Below, piece after piece: positions 17,697 to 25,827 of a stretch of 64,000 bases of DNA (its first letter is position 1; each line of letters starts with the position of its first letter). Below the pieces are notes generated by a model. The model ran no database searches, was not told the DNA's origin, and saw only the letters and a program-made list of their open reading frames with translations. This DNA comes from Rossellomorea vietnamensis (GTDB lineage Bacteria; Bacillota; Bacilli; Bacillales; Bacillaceae_B), in the NCBI RefSeq assembly GCF_001305855.1, contig NZ_LIXZ01000005.1, positions 166,413-230,412 on the forward strand. Reading direction: 5' to 3'. The position numbers and the translations under genes were made by a program.

Positions 17697-18282
17697 ACTT
17701 AACCAGTGTCTTGAGGGAATCCAAATTGGTGATCGCTCCTATTTGTTTGTGGGTGATGATGCCTTGTTCGTTGATGACGAATGTGGTGGGGACGGTGAGG
17801 ATGTCATAGGCGTTATTTATTTTGTCGTCAGTGTCCAATAGGATCGGGAATGAGAGTCCCAGTGATTTTTGGTATTCCTTGACGTTGTACTGTGGATCGA
17901 TGTTGATGGCGAGTACTTCTACATCTTTCCCGTATTTCGTGTAAAACTCCTGCATGACAGGCATTTCTTCTTTGCAGGGAGGGCACCACGTAGCCCAGAA
18001 GTTTACTATCACTTTCTTTCCTTTTAGTTCAGATAATGTAATGGATTTGCCATCGAGGGTATCTAGTTTAAAATCAATGGCCCGGTCACCGACATTCGGT
18101 CCGGGTAAATTCTCCACCGGAGTGGCTTCAGAGACCTCCCCTTCTTCTATATCGATTAATTGGTCGTAAGCATCGGCTTGTTGAAATGCGCTCTCCGAAA
18201 AGGAAGATGGATCGGATTGATTCTCCATATAGAATGAAAAGACTAATAAGGTGACAAGTAAAACGCCAAATACGGATTTCAA
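17695..18282 (-). CDS. yneN: Membrane-anchored thioredoxin-like protein (ResA/TlpA type), YneN
   Basis: 195 residues. An N-terminal hydrophobic anchor (2-18) leads to an extracytoplasmic thioredoxin fold with the redox motif WCPPC (Cys100 and Cys103) and the cis-Pro loop TVPTTF. ResA-type proteins reduce disulfides outside the membrane, for example on apocytochromes or during spore coat assembly. Located upstream-of-citB neighbour as in B. subtilis. A repeat arm overlaps its stop codon. Confidence 0.9.
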   Translation of the reverse strand: MKSVFGVLLVTLLVFSFYMENQSDPSSFSESAFQQADAYDQLIDIEEGEVSEATPVENLPGPNVGDRAIDFKLDTLDGKSITLSELKGKKVIVNFWATWCPPCKEEMPVMQEFYTKYGKDVEVLAINIDPQYNVKEYQKSLGLSFPILLDTDDKINNAYDILTVPTTFVINEQGIITHKQIGAITNLDSLKTLVK

Positions 18283-18388
18283 AGGAGTGCTCTCCTCTCA
18301 AAGGAAATGATTTTACTATCATCATATGTAGGCTTGTCTCTCTTTAGTCATGGATTTTTTCGAATTTCATTTAGGAGGAATTATTAAG

Positions 18389-18417
18389 AAAGCCCCGGGG
18401 AAATCCCCCGGGGCTTT
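18389..18417 (-). terminator. Terminator of the aconitase gene
   Basis: A 12-bp GC-rich perfect stem (AAAGCCCCGGGG / CCCCGGGGCTTT) just after the stop codon, with TTCTTAATAA following on the minus strand. Confidence 0.92.
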
Positions 18418-18426
18418 GATCATATA

Positions 18427-21138
18427 TTAGGCTTTTAATTTATTACGAAGAACCATTTGTAGGATACCGCCATGACGATAGTAGTCTACTTCTACATCGG
18501 AATCAAAACGTGCCAGTACTTCGAATTCAGTAGTAGAACCGTCTTCAGCCACAGCTGTCACTGTTAGGATATCACGAGGCTTTACATCGTTTGTTACGTT
18601 AACAGAAATCGTTTCTCTACCAGTCAATCCTAATGACTCAGCGCTGTCGCCCTTCTTGAATTGAAGTGGAAGAACTCCCATCATCACAAGGTTCGAACGG
18701 TGGATACGCTCATAGCTTTCAGCGATGACAGTCTTGATACCAAGCAGGTTTGTTCCTTTTGCTGCCCAGTCACGGGAAGATCCCATACCGTAATCTTTTC
18801 CTGCAAGAACAACCAATCCAGTTCCATCTTGTTGATACTTCATGCATGCATCATACATTGGCATCACTTTATCTTCTGGCCAGTAAGTGGTGAATCCACC
18901 TTCAGTACCAGGAGCAATTTGGTTACGGATACGGATATTTGCAAATGTACCGCGCATCATCACTTCATGGTTACCGCGACGGGAACCGTAAGAGTTAAAG
19001 TCACGTGGCTCAACGTTATTCGCACGAAGATATTTACCTGCCGGTGTATCTTTACCGATTGCACCTGCTGGTGAAATATGGTCCGTCGTGACGGAATCTC
19101 CAAATTTACCGACAACGCGAAGTCCGTTCAAGCCTTGGATGTCTTCAGGTGTTGTCGCAAGTCCTGTAAAGAACGTTGGATTTTGGATGTAAGTCGAATT
19201 TTCATCGAAGCTGTAAAGTGGCTCGTTACTTGTTTTGATTTCATTCCAGCGCTCGTTTTCAGAGAAAACGTGCTCATATTCTCTACGGAATAATTCAGGA
19301 GTAACGGTTGATTTCACAGCATCCTTCACTTCATCCTGTGACGGCCAGATATCTTTGAAGAATACATCATTTCCATCTTTGTCCTTACCTAGAGAATCTT
19401 TTTGAAGATCGATGTCCACAGTACCTGCCAGTGCATAAGCAACAACAAGTGGTGGTGAAGCAAGGTAGTTTGCTTTCACAAGTGGATGGATACGGCCTTC
19501 AAAGTTACGGTTACCTGATAGGACGGATGTTAATAATAAATCTGCATCCGATACAGCCTTTTCGATTTCAGGGCGAAGAGGACCGGAGTTACCGATACAA
19601 GTCGTACAACCATATCCGACAAGGTTGAATCCGATATCTTCAAGATAAGATAAAAGACCTGAATCTCTCAAGTAACCAGTTACAACTTTAGAACCTGGTG
19701 CTAGAGATGTTTTGACATAATCAGGAACATTCATTCCAAGTTCCACTGCTTTTTTCGCAACTAAACCGGCACCTAACATAACATATGGATTTGATGTGTT
19801 TGTACAAGATGTGATGGCAGCGATTCCGATCGCACCAGTCGGCATCTCAACATCTTTACCATCTTCTGTTGTATATTTAGCCGTTTTGTTGATTTCAGAT
19901 GCATCCAGACCAAAGCCTTGAACGCCTTCTTTAGCCGTGATGGACTTATGGAAAGCTTCTTTCATATCAGAAAGAGGAATTAAATCCTGTGGACGTTTTG
20001 GTCCTGAAAGATTTGGTTCCACTGCTGAAAGATCGATTTCCACTACATCTGTGTATGTTGGTTCTTCTTTTTCCGGAGTGAAGAACATTTCATTTTTCTT
20101 TAAATATTCTTCAACCATTTTGATATGTGTTTCGTCACGGCCAGTCAGACGCAGATAATCCAATGATTCTGAATCCACTGGGAAGAAGCCGCAAGTCGCG
20201 CCGTATTCAGGAGCCATGTTGGCAATCGTTGCGCGGTCGGCAAGTGGAAGAGTTGCTACACCTGTACCGAAGTACTCGACAAATTTCCCTACTACACCTT
20301 TTTGACGCAGTACTTGTGTTACTTTAAGGGCTAAGTCTGTAGCGGTAGCTCCATTAGGAAGCTCCCCTGTCATTTTGACCCCGATAACTTCAGGAATCGG
20401 GAAGTATGAAGGCTGACCAAGCATTCCAGCTTCTGCTTCAATACCGCCGACCCCCCATCCAAGTACACCGATACCGTTGATCATGGTCGTGTGAGAGTCA
20501 GTACCAACCAATGTATCAGGATATGCTTCAAAATCGCCTTCTGTTGTTTCAACAGCATGAACGACATTTGCTAAATATTCTAAGTTTACCTGGTGAACGA
20601 TCCCTGTTGCCGGTGGCACAGCACGATAGTTTTCAAATGCTTTTTGAGCCCAGCTAAGGAACTGATAACGTTCAGCGTTTCGTTCAAATTCAAGGTCCAT
20701 ATTGGCCTGCAGTGCGTTAGCAGTACCATATTTATCAACCTGCACAGAGTGGTCGATTACAAGGTCAACCGGAATTTCAGGATTGATCTTTTGAGGATCT
20801 CCACCGATATCTGCCATTGCTTTACGTAGAGACGCTAAATCAACTACAGCCGGCACACCGGTGAAATCTTGAAGGATGACACGTGAAGGTTTGAAAGGAA
20901 CTTCTGCATCCTTTACTTCAGTTGATCCCCAGTTTGCCAGGTTTTCAACATGGTCTTTGTTAATCACACGTCCGTCAAATTGACGAAGTACAGATTCCAA
21001 GAGTACCTTTACACTATAAGGTAAGCGGTTAATTTTTGTTACTCCTGCTTCTTCAAGCGCTTTTAAACGATAATAATGATAACGTTTTCCTTCTAGTTCG
21101 AAAGAAGATCGTGCATTAAATACATCGTTCTTTGCCAT
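18427..21138 (-). CDS. citB: Aconitate hydratase
   Basis: 903 residues, the AcnA type. It converts citrate to isocitrate in the TCA cycle and, in Bacillus, also binds RNA under iron limitation. The [4Fe-4S] ligands are in TSCTNTSNP and [12 protein letters not shown]; the swivel domain carries [29 protein letters not shown] before the ATG at 21138 fixes the start [13 protein letters not shown]; an upstream ATG at 21165 has no site. A CcpC-type dyad lies upstream at 21267-21281, in agreement with citrate-responsive control in B. subtilis. Confidence 0.97.
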   Translation of the reverse strand: MAKNDVFNARSSFELEGKRYHYYRLKALEEAGVTKINRLPYSVKVLLESVLRQFDGRVINKDHVENLANWGSTEVKDAEVPFKPSRVILQDFTGVPAVVDLASLRKAMADIGGDPQKINPEIPVDLVIDHSVQVDKYGTANALQANMDLEFERNAERYQFLSWAQKAFENYRAVPPATGIVHQVNLEYLANVVHAVETTEGDFEAYPDTLVGTDSHTTMINGIGVLGWGVGGIEAEAGMLGQPSYFPIPEVIGVKMTGELPNGATATDLALKVTQVLRQKGVVGKFVEYFGTGVATLPLADRATIANMAPEYGATCGFFPVDSESLDYLRLTGRDETHIKMVEEYLKKNEMFFTPEKEEPTYTDVVEIDLSAVEPNLSGPKRPQDLIPLSDMKEAFHKSITAKEGVQGFGLDASEINKTAKYTTEDGKDVEMPTGAIGIAAITSCTNTSNPYVMLGAGLVAKKAVELGMNVPDYVKTSLAPGSKVVTGYLRDSGLLSYLEDIGFNLVGYGCTTCIGNSGPLRPEIEKAVSDADLLLTSVLSGNRNFEGRIHPLVKANYLASPPLVVAYALAGTVDIDLQKDSLGKDKDGNDVFFKDIWPSQDEVKDAVKSTVTPELFRREYEHVFSENERWNEIKTSNEPLYSFDENSTYIQNPTFFTGLATTPEDIQGLNGLRVVGKFGDSVTTDHISPAGAIGKDTPAGKYLRANNVEPRDFNSYGSRRGNHEVMMRGTFANIRIRNQIAPGTEGGFTTYWPEDKVMPMYDACMKYQQDGTGLVVLAGKDYGMGSSRDWAAKGTNLLGIKTVIAESYERIHRSNLVMMGVLPLQFKKGDSAESLGLTGRETISVNVTNDVKPRDILTVTAVAEDGSTTEFEVLARFDSDVEVDYYRHGGILQMVLRNKLKA

Positions 21139-21266
21139 TTCGATTCCCCCTCTAAACTGCATCAAACAATAAGTCGAAAAGTTTTCGTTCTAAACGAACT
21201 TTTCTCACATTTACATCTTAATACAAGCGATTACATAAGTAAATAACAATAAAGTTATTGTTTTTG

Positions 21267-21281
21267 ATAAGTTTTACTTAT
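21267..21281. promoter_or_regulatory. CcpC-type operator dyad of the aconitase gene
   Basis: ATAAGTTTTACTTAT fits the CcpC dyad ATAA-N7-TTAT exactly. A further ATAA half-site lies downstream towards the gene, as in the B. subtilis citB promoter. The dyad is about 130 bp upstream of the start codon. Confidence 0.75.
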
Positions 21282-21385
21282 CTAAATGATTAAACCCCTT
21301 AAGGTTTCTAGAAAAAGATTGGTATAACAACATTTATGGCCTTGTCAAATCGTGTCAGCTCGTATAAAACATTATTTTGAAAAAA

Positions 21386-21415
21386 TGAATCTGTTAGCGA
21401 TTCCCTTTCATATAT
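21386..21415 (+). promoter_or_regulatory. Sigma-G-type promoter of sspO
   Basis: TGAATC (21386-21391), a 17-bp spacer, and CATATAT (21409-21415). This is close to the forespore sigma-G consensus and sits about 45 bp before the sspO start. Confidence 0.75.
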
Positions 21416-21458
21416 CGTCACAGATGGTGGCATTCTATCCTTATGGAGGTGTTCTACA

Positions 21459-21608
21459 TTGGCAAAACGTAAAGCAAACCATGTAATAAATGGAATGAAT
21501 GCAGCATAAGGACAAGGCCAGGGTGCCGGTTACAATGAAGAATATTCGAATGAACCATTGACTGCAGCACAACGTCAGTTCAATAAAAAAAGAAAAACAA
21601 ATCAGTAA
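21459..21608 (+). pseudogene. sspO: sspO (small acid-soluble spore protein O) with an in-frame stop
   Basis: A TTG start with GGAGGT eight bases upstream opens MAKRKANHVINGMNAA, then TAA at 21507-21509, then [20 protein letters not shown] in the same frame to a second stop at 21606-21608. Read through, the product is 49 codons long and matches SspO end to end; the stop replaces what is a Lys (AAA) in B. subtilis SspO. The rest of the frame shows no further damage, so the change is recent or a sequencing error. The promoter and ribosome site are intact. Confidence 0.88.
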
Positions 21609-21710
21609 AAAGTAAAAGGGTGGCTATTCTGCAAAAAAATTTGTAGATATGGTCACCTTCCCTCCCTGGAACTATTTTCATCTATTTTCCCCTACCCTCT
21701 TCGTTCAAAT

Positions 21711-21752
21711 ATAAAACCCACCCTGCTTATTTTTCAGCAGGGTGGGTTTTAT
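21711..21752. terminator. Bidirectional terminator between sspO and the DUF2524-like gene
   Basis: A 17-bp perfect stem (ATAAAACCCACCCTGCT and complement) with T-runs on either side. Confidence 0.92.
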
Positions 21753-21781
21753 ATTTACGCAAAGTCAAAACGTTGATTCCG

Positions 21782-22039
21782 TTATTGTTCATTCACTTCA
21801 TTCACAATGGATGATAAGTCGGATTTGAATTGTTGAAGTTGTGCCCGTTGAGTATCCGATGCCACTTCAAGTGCATTTTCTATTTGTTGATAAGCCTCAT
21901 TCACTTCATTTTTGAGATGAGCGAGTTGAGAGCCGTAGCTTGCTCCATCCAGTACCAGTTCGTTAATGGAATGCTGTACTTCCGTCACGCTTTGTTCAGC
22001 AGCTTGGAAGGCTTGTTGTTTATTTTTATTGTATGGCAT
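21782..22039 (-). CDS. Small coiled-coil protein, DUF2524/YtzC-like
   Basis: 85 residues, soluble and almost wholly helical, Gln- and Glu-rich with heptad-like spacing. The C-terminal AYQQIENALEVASDTQRAQL resembles the end of DUF2524 (YtzC) proteins, which are uncharacterised and spore-associated by distribution. The assignment is from memory of pattern only. It lies between sspO and sspP, where B. subtilis has no gene, and is on the opposite strand. AGGAGA precedes the ATG. Confidence 0.65.
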   Translation of the reverse strand: MPYNKNKQQAFQAAEQSVTEVQHSINELVLDGASYGSQLAHLKNEVNEAYQQIENALEVASDTQRAQLQQFKSDLSSIVNEVNEQ

Positions 22040-22106
22040 TGATGATCTCTCCTTATTCAGAAATTAGCTTCTTTAGTTTAACCAAAACATGAAGAACCTA
22101 TACCTA

Positions 22107-22137
22107 TGAATAAACGATCCATCAACTTAGCATGCTA
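22107..22137 (+). promoter_or_regulatory. Sigma-G promoter of sspP
   Basis: TGAATA (22107-22112), an 18-bp spacer and CATGCTA (22131-22137), an excellent fit to the sigma-G consensus, 20 bp before the sspP start. Confidence 0.82.
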
Positions 22138-22157
22138 AAGATTAGGAGGGATGATAC

Positions 22158-22295
22158 ATGAACAAAAATGATGGCAAGGATATGCGTAAAAATGCTCCGA
22201 AACAATCAGGACAACAGGAGCCTTTAAGTGGTTCACATAAAGTGAAGAATCGTAATCATACCCGTCAAAAAAATAATAGTCACCATGATATGTAA
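22158..22295 (+). CDS. sspP: Small acid-soluble spore protein SspP
   Basis: A 45-residue spore core peptide. [20 protein letters not shown] and [18 protein letters not shown] match SspP closely. AGGAGGG precedes the ATG, and a sigma-G promoter lies just upstream. In B. subtilis sspO and sspP form one operon; here a minus-strand gene separates them and each has its own promoter. Confidence 0.94.
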   Translation: MNKNDGKDMRKNAPKQSGQQEPLSGSHKVKNRNHTRQKNNSHHDM

Positions 22296-22303
22296 GAGAT
22301 TTG

Positions 22304-22339
22304 AGGGAGTGCCGGCGCTTTATGCCTGCACTCCCTTTC
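22304..22339. terminator. Terminator between sspP and selA
   Basis: GAGGGAGTGC / GCACTCCCT arms with an inner GC/GC pair and a T-rich end. It overlaps the last bases of selA and can serve both convergent genes. Confidence 0.75.
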
Positions 22340-23750
22340 AGTCTGTTCCCTGTATGTTCTTTAAAGCGTGGAGGATTTCCATCTGTTCGTCCATGGAAAC
22401 GGTCCTTAGATCTAAAAGGGCGACATTGTCCTGAATCCTTGTAAGTATGGAAGGCTTTCCCTTTCTGAGCTTTTCATGAACGTCCTGTGATGAAAAAAGA
22501 GGATGTGAGACTGCGACAAGGTAAGTGCCTAATTCAACATCCGGCATCGTTCCTCCCCCGATCTGACTTTGTCCTTCAATGATGGATGAGGTGTAACCGA
22601 TCCCGAGTCCCTGGACATCCTCCACGAACTTCCGGGACTGATGCAGGATTTCTTCTTTGGGCCGGGTGATGGCTCTGATGGTTGGATTCTTCTCTTGTTC
22701 CTCCCCTTTTATGTATTGTAATAGAGTCATTTCCAGCGCTGCCAGTGTCATCTTATCGACCCTGAGGACCCGGGCAAGCTGATGCTTCTTTAATTGATCG
22801 ATCAAACCCTTTTGTCCTGCAATGATTCCGGCCTGAGGTCCCCCTAATAATTTGTCTCCACTGAATGAGACGATGTCTGCCCCTTTATCAAGCACTGACT
22901 TAACCATAGGCTCATTTACGATTCCCAGTCGGGTGAAATCGTAAAGAGCGCCGCTTCCTAAATCTTCATAATAATGGACATTGGAATGCATGCGGGATAA
23001 TTCAGCAAGTTCTTCCGTCTGTACAGTAGCAGTAAATCCTTTTATGACAAAATTACTTTGATGAACCTTCATGATCATCCTTGTTTCATCGTTCACCGCT
23101 TCGTCATAGTCTTTTAAATGGGTCTTGTTTGTTGTGCCTACCTCATGAAGGAGAGCGCCGCTTTCTTCCATGATAGAAGAGATCCGAAATGATCCGCCGA
23201 TCTCCACCAGTTCTCCCCTTGAAACAATCACTTCTTTTTGCTTGGCAAGAGCAGTAAGGATAAGAAAAACGGCTGCTGCATTATTATTGACAACCATGGC
23301 TGCTTCCGCCCCGGTCAATTCACAAATGAGCCTCTCTGCATGACTATGCCTCGAACCCCTGACACCTTCATCGATGTCATATTCCAGATTGTTGTAATGA
23401 CAAGATGCAGCCATGACATGGTTCATCGTTTCCTGACCTAACCGTGCCCGCCCCAGGTTCGTATGTAAGATGGTTCCCGTTGCGTTTATGATCCTCCTGA
23501 GAGACAGGGAATGGAATTTGCGAGTCAATACGTCAGTTTGACCAACCACCTCATCAATGAAATCTGTTGAAGATGGATGAGGTCCGTCCCAGTCTTCATT
23601 CAGTATGGACGCCCTGCAAATCGAGATCACCTGTTTCAAGAGGTCCGTCCCTCTTTCCATTGAAAGGTGGTGATGATGGAGGAAAGTATGGAATTGGTTG
23701 GTTTGCTGCAGTTCGTGTATGGATGGAATGTGCCTGACAAGATGGTTCAT
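22338..23750 (-). CDS. selA: L-seryl-tRNA(Sec) selenium transferase
   Basis: 470 residues, the usual SelA length. SelA is a PLP enzyme that turns Ser-tRNA(Sec) into Sec-tRNA(Sec) using selenophosphate from SelD. The PLP lysine is Lys300 in FSGDKLLGGPQAG (E. coli Lys295); RRIINATGTILHTNLGRA and the SRGELVEIGGSFRI segment are typical. The start MNHLVRHIPS is preferred because AAGGGGC lies eight bases upstream; the ATG at 23780 is possible. It sits between sspP and cotM, which adjoin in B. subtilis, so it looks inserted. No selB follows it, unlike most sel operons. Two GGGACGG repeat arms lie in its 5' third. Confidence 0.95.
   Translation of the reverse strand: MNHLVRHIPSIHELQQTNQFHTFLHHHHLSMERGTDLLKQVISICRASILNEDWDGPHPSSTDFIDEVVGQTDVLTRKFHSLSLRRIINATGTILHTNLGRARLGQETMNHVMAASCHYNNLEYDIDEGVRGSRHSHAERLICELTGAEAAMVVNNNAAAVFLILTALAKQKEVIVSRGELVEIGGSFRISSIMEESGALLHEVGTTNKTHLKDYDEAVNDETRMIMKVHQSNFVIKGFTATVQTEELAELSRMHSNVHYYEDLGSGALYDFTRLGIVNEPMVKSVLDKGADIVSFSGDKLLGGPQAGIIAGQKGLIDQLKKHQLARVLRVDKMTLAALEMTLLQYIKGEEQEKNPTIRAITRPKEEILHQSRKFVEDVQGLGIGYTSSIIEGQSQIGGGTMPDVELGTYLVAVSHPLFSSQDVHEKLRKGKPSILTRIQDNVALLDLRTVSMDEQMEILHALKNIQGTD
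23579..23590. repeat. GGGACGG repeat arm inside selA (12 of 14 bases)
   Basis: GAGGTCCGTCCC, in the same orientation as the copy 61 bp further along. It encodes part of EDWDGPHP in SelA and has no inverted partner. Confidence 0.55.
23640..23653. repeat. GGGACGG repeat arm inside selA
   Basis: GAGGTCCGTCCCTC, a full 14-base match. It encodes ERGTDLL on the selA strand. Unpaired and within the reading frame. Confidence 0.7.
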
Positions 23751-23850
23751 GATGTTTGCCCCTTCTTTCTTTTCCCTCATTATAACACCCTCACCATTTA
23801 TAGTAGAGAGAATACAATATGTAAAAGATGTTGTTGGGGGTCAGGTGTAA

Positions 23851-24243
23851 ATGAGTAAGGATAAGGAGGATTTCTATTTAGAGAATTGGGAGGAGAGTAT
23901 GAAGGATTGGTTATTGGATCCTGCAACGGTTCAATTGGATGAACAAGAATTTCGTGTGGATTTTCTTGATACGACGGAATCGTTCATAGTGGAGATCGAG
24001 ACAGAAAATATTTGTCCCGAAGAATTGATTATTAAGAAGAAGGATACTCAATTGTTGGTATTGATCATGCTGAAAGACGAAAGTAAAATCAGAAAACGCT
24101 CCATTCGTTTTCCTTTCTGCTTAAAACAGCGTGCCATCACCTATTCCATTGAGCATCATACAATTGAAATCAATGTGCCTAAAAAGGAATGTTCCACCCC
24201 CTCATCCATCGTGATTCGAGTTCAGGGATTATCGAATGAATAA
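23851..24243 (+). CDS. cotM: Hsp20-fold spore coat protein, CotM-like
   Basis: 130 residues with one alpha-crystallin-like domain: FRVDFLDTTESFIVEIETEN (34-53) and the C-terminal HHTIEINVPKK strand. B. subtilis CotM is also a 130-residue Hsp20-like outer coat protein and adjoins sspP, so position and length support the name. A usual small heat-shock protein is less likely, because the IxI tail and the AxxxxGVL motif are missing. It is divergent from selA, with 70 bp between them, and lies inside the selenium cluster. Confidence 0.75.
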   Translation: MSKDKEDFYLENWEESMKDWLLDPATVQLDEQEFRVDFLDTTESFIVEIETENICPEELIIKKKDTQLLVLIMLKDESKIRKRSIRFPFCLKQRAITYSIEHHTIEINVPKKECSTPSSIVIRVQGLSNE

Positions 24244-24263
24244 CCGTCATTCTTTAAATAGAA

Positions 24264-24297
24264 GAAAAGGTCATCAGCATGTGCTGATGACCTTTTC
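24264..24297. terminator. Bidirectional terminator between cotM and the SelW-like gene
   Basis: A 15-bp perfect stem (GAAAAGGTCATCAGCA and complement) with a TG-rich loop, shared by the two convergent genes. Confidence 0.9.
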
Positions 24298-24305
24298 TAC
24301 GGGTT

Positions 24306-24545
24306 TTATTGAGATTCAATGATCGAAATGGTCTCTTTGATATCAGGAAAAACACCCTTATCGAGTTTGGAGTAAATCTTTTTCCCGTCCATTGTAATTT
24401 CGAATGCCCCTCCAGAGGACGGTATTAACGTCAGTTCCTTCAAATCGGATCTGAAATGGTTGAATAACTGTTCCGCGAAACTCGCGGCTTTAGGTGCATA
24501 GTTTCACATCATACAGAATTCAATCGTCATCTTAACTTCTTTCAT
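24306..24545 (-). CDS. SelW-like (Rdx family) selenoprotein with in-frame UGA
   Basis: 79 residues if the TGA at 24504-24506 is read as selenocysteine. The N-terminus is MKEVKMTIEFCMM, Sec14, NYAPKAASFAEQL, so the redox motif is C-M-M-Sec, the CxxU of the SelW/SelT/SelH/Rdx12 thioredoxin-like family; the middle SSGGAFEITMDGKKIYSKL is the conserved Rdx core. The ATG has GAGGGGG upstream. A hairpin starts 16 bases after the UGA (24473-24487). Beyond the UGA the frame stays open for 65 codons, with normal codon use, to a TAA. The gene is divergent from selD and close to selA. Many genome annotations would miss it or split it. Confidence 0.92.
24473..24487 (-). promoter_or_regulatory. Bacterial SECIS-like hairpin of the SelW-like gene
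   Basis: On the mRNA strand CCGCGA-GUU-UCGCGG forms a six-pair GC-rich stem with a G-containing three-base loop. It begins 16 nucleotides after the UGA and lies within the coding sequence, the expected place for SelB recruitment in bacteria. Confidence 0.75.
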
Positions 24546-24722
24546 CAAAATCATCCCCCTCCACAGATCGTTTTCTACTTGTATGTTCATTTTATTATAG
24601 GGAAAATACTTGTGCAAATATTCAGTTCTCTCCTACATTTCTATTTCTCCTTACTTCTCCTTTGCTCGATTGTATTTTTATCCTGTACAATGGATTTATT
24701 CATACATAAAGAGGTGAAAAGA

Positions 24723-25775
24723 ATGAGCAAGGAAGAGATCATCCGCTTAACAGAACTTTCTTCTAAAGCTGGCTGAGGCTGTAAACTTAGTCCTAGTGAC
24801 TTGACGCAAGTTTTGCGTCAACTACCTCCTCAACCATTTACGAAAGAATTATTAGTAGGGAATGAATCATCCGATGACGGCGGCATCTATCAGCTGACTG
24901 ATGACCTTGCCATGGTACAAACGGTTGACTATTTCACGCCGATTGTGGACGACCCTTACCAATTCGGTCAAATTGCTGCAGCAAATGCTCTAAGTGATGT
25001 GTATGCGATGGGTGGAACGCCGAAAACGGTTTTAAACATTGTAGGCTTCCCCATTAAAAAGCTTGGAAGCGAGATGCTTGCCGCTATCCTTAAAGGAGCA
25101 CAAAGCAAAGTGATCGAAGCCGGTGCCGTGACCGTGGGAGGTCATTCCATTGACGATCAAGAACCTAAATTCGGTCTTAGTGTGACCGGAATCGTTCATC
25201 CGAAAAAGTATTGGACCAATACCGGTGCACAAGAACGGGACGTCATTGTATTGACAAAACCGTTGGGTGTAGGGATCCTGACAACCGGTATCAAACGAAA
25301 GGCTGTGACTCCTGCACAGGAAGCGGCTGTAATCGAGGTTATGAGCATGCTGAATAAAACGGCCGCTGAATCGCTGATGAAATTTCATCCGAATGCTGTG
25401 ACCGATGTGACAGGGTTTGGATTGATGGGACATGCATTTGAAATGGCTAAAGGCAGTCACGTATCAATTGAATTCTCTTATTCCTCCATCCCTCTTTTAG
25501 AAGGGACGAAAGAATTAGCAGATCAGGGAGTGATTCCTGGGGGATCGAAAGCGAACGCTACTTGGCTTCAAGACATGGTGCATTATGATGAGTGTCTTAC
25601 CCAGGAAGACCGTTGGATCCTCTCAGATGCCATCACTTCCGGAGGCTTGCTCGTCAGTCTGCCTCTTTCCGAGGGGCAAAAATATGTAGAAGAACTTCAG
25701 CGCCACTCCATCCCGGCAAAAATCATTGGTCATGTCCGACCACAGCAAACATGGAGTATAAATGTAGAAAAATAA
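24723..25775 (+). CDS. selD: Selenophosphate synthetase with selenocysteine in the active site
   Basis: 350 residues reading the TGA at 24774-24776 as Sec18. SelD makes selenophosphate from selenide and ATP. The N-terminus MSKEEIIRLTELSSKAG-Sec-GCKLSPSD corresponds to the E. coli catalytic Cys17/Lys20 pair, here Sec18 and Lys21. The ATP-binding core has DDLAMVQTVDYFTPIVDDPY and VGGHSIDDQEPKFGLSVTG. GAGGTGA precedes the ATG at 24723. Calling the start at the TTG at 24801 would remove the active site. A SECIS-like hairpin lies at 24801-24821. Divergent from the SelW-like gene. Confidence 0.95.
24801..24821 (+). promoter_or_regulatory. Bacterial SECIS-like hairpin of selD
   Basis: UUGACGCA-AGUUU-UGCGUCAA: an eight-pair perfect stem with a five-base loop holding a G, 24 nucleotides after the UGA. 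Its loop shares GUU with the hairpin of the SelW-like gene. Confidence 0.75.
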
Positions 25776-25827
25776 AAAACGGTGATCCCTTTGAGCAACT
25801 AAGCAGCTTAAAGGGACACCGTTTTTT
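25776..25827. terminator. Bidirectional terminator between selD and the helicase gene
   Basis: AAAAACGGTG-A-TCCCTTT paired with AAAGGGA-C-ACCGTTTTTT. The helicase stop codon (25808-25810) lies in the loop. Confidence 0.9.

Noticed and set aside
24579-24776. Separate 65-residue gene ending at the selD UGA
   Set aside because: Its last 17 codons are the SelD N-terminus; the frame continues through UGA into selD, so it is the same gene. The upstream part lacks a ribosome site at its ATG.
24801-25775. selD starting at TTG 24801
   Set aside because: This start would drop the catalytic residue and Lys21, and the TTG has no ribosome site. It lies in the SECIS-like stem.
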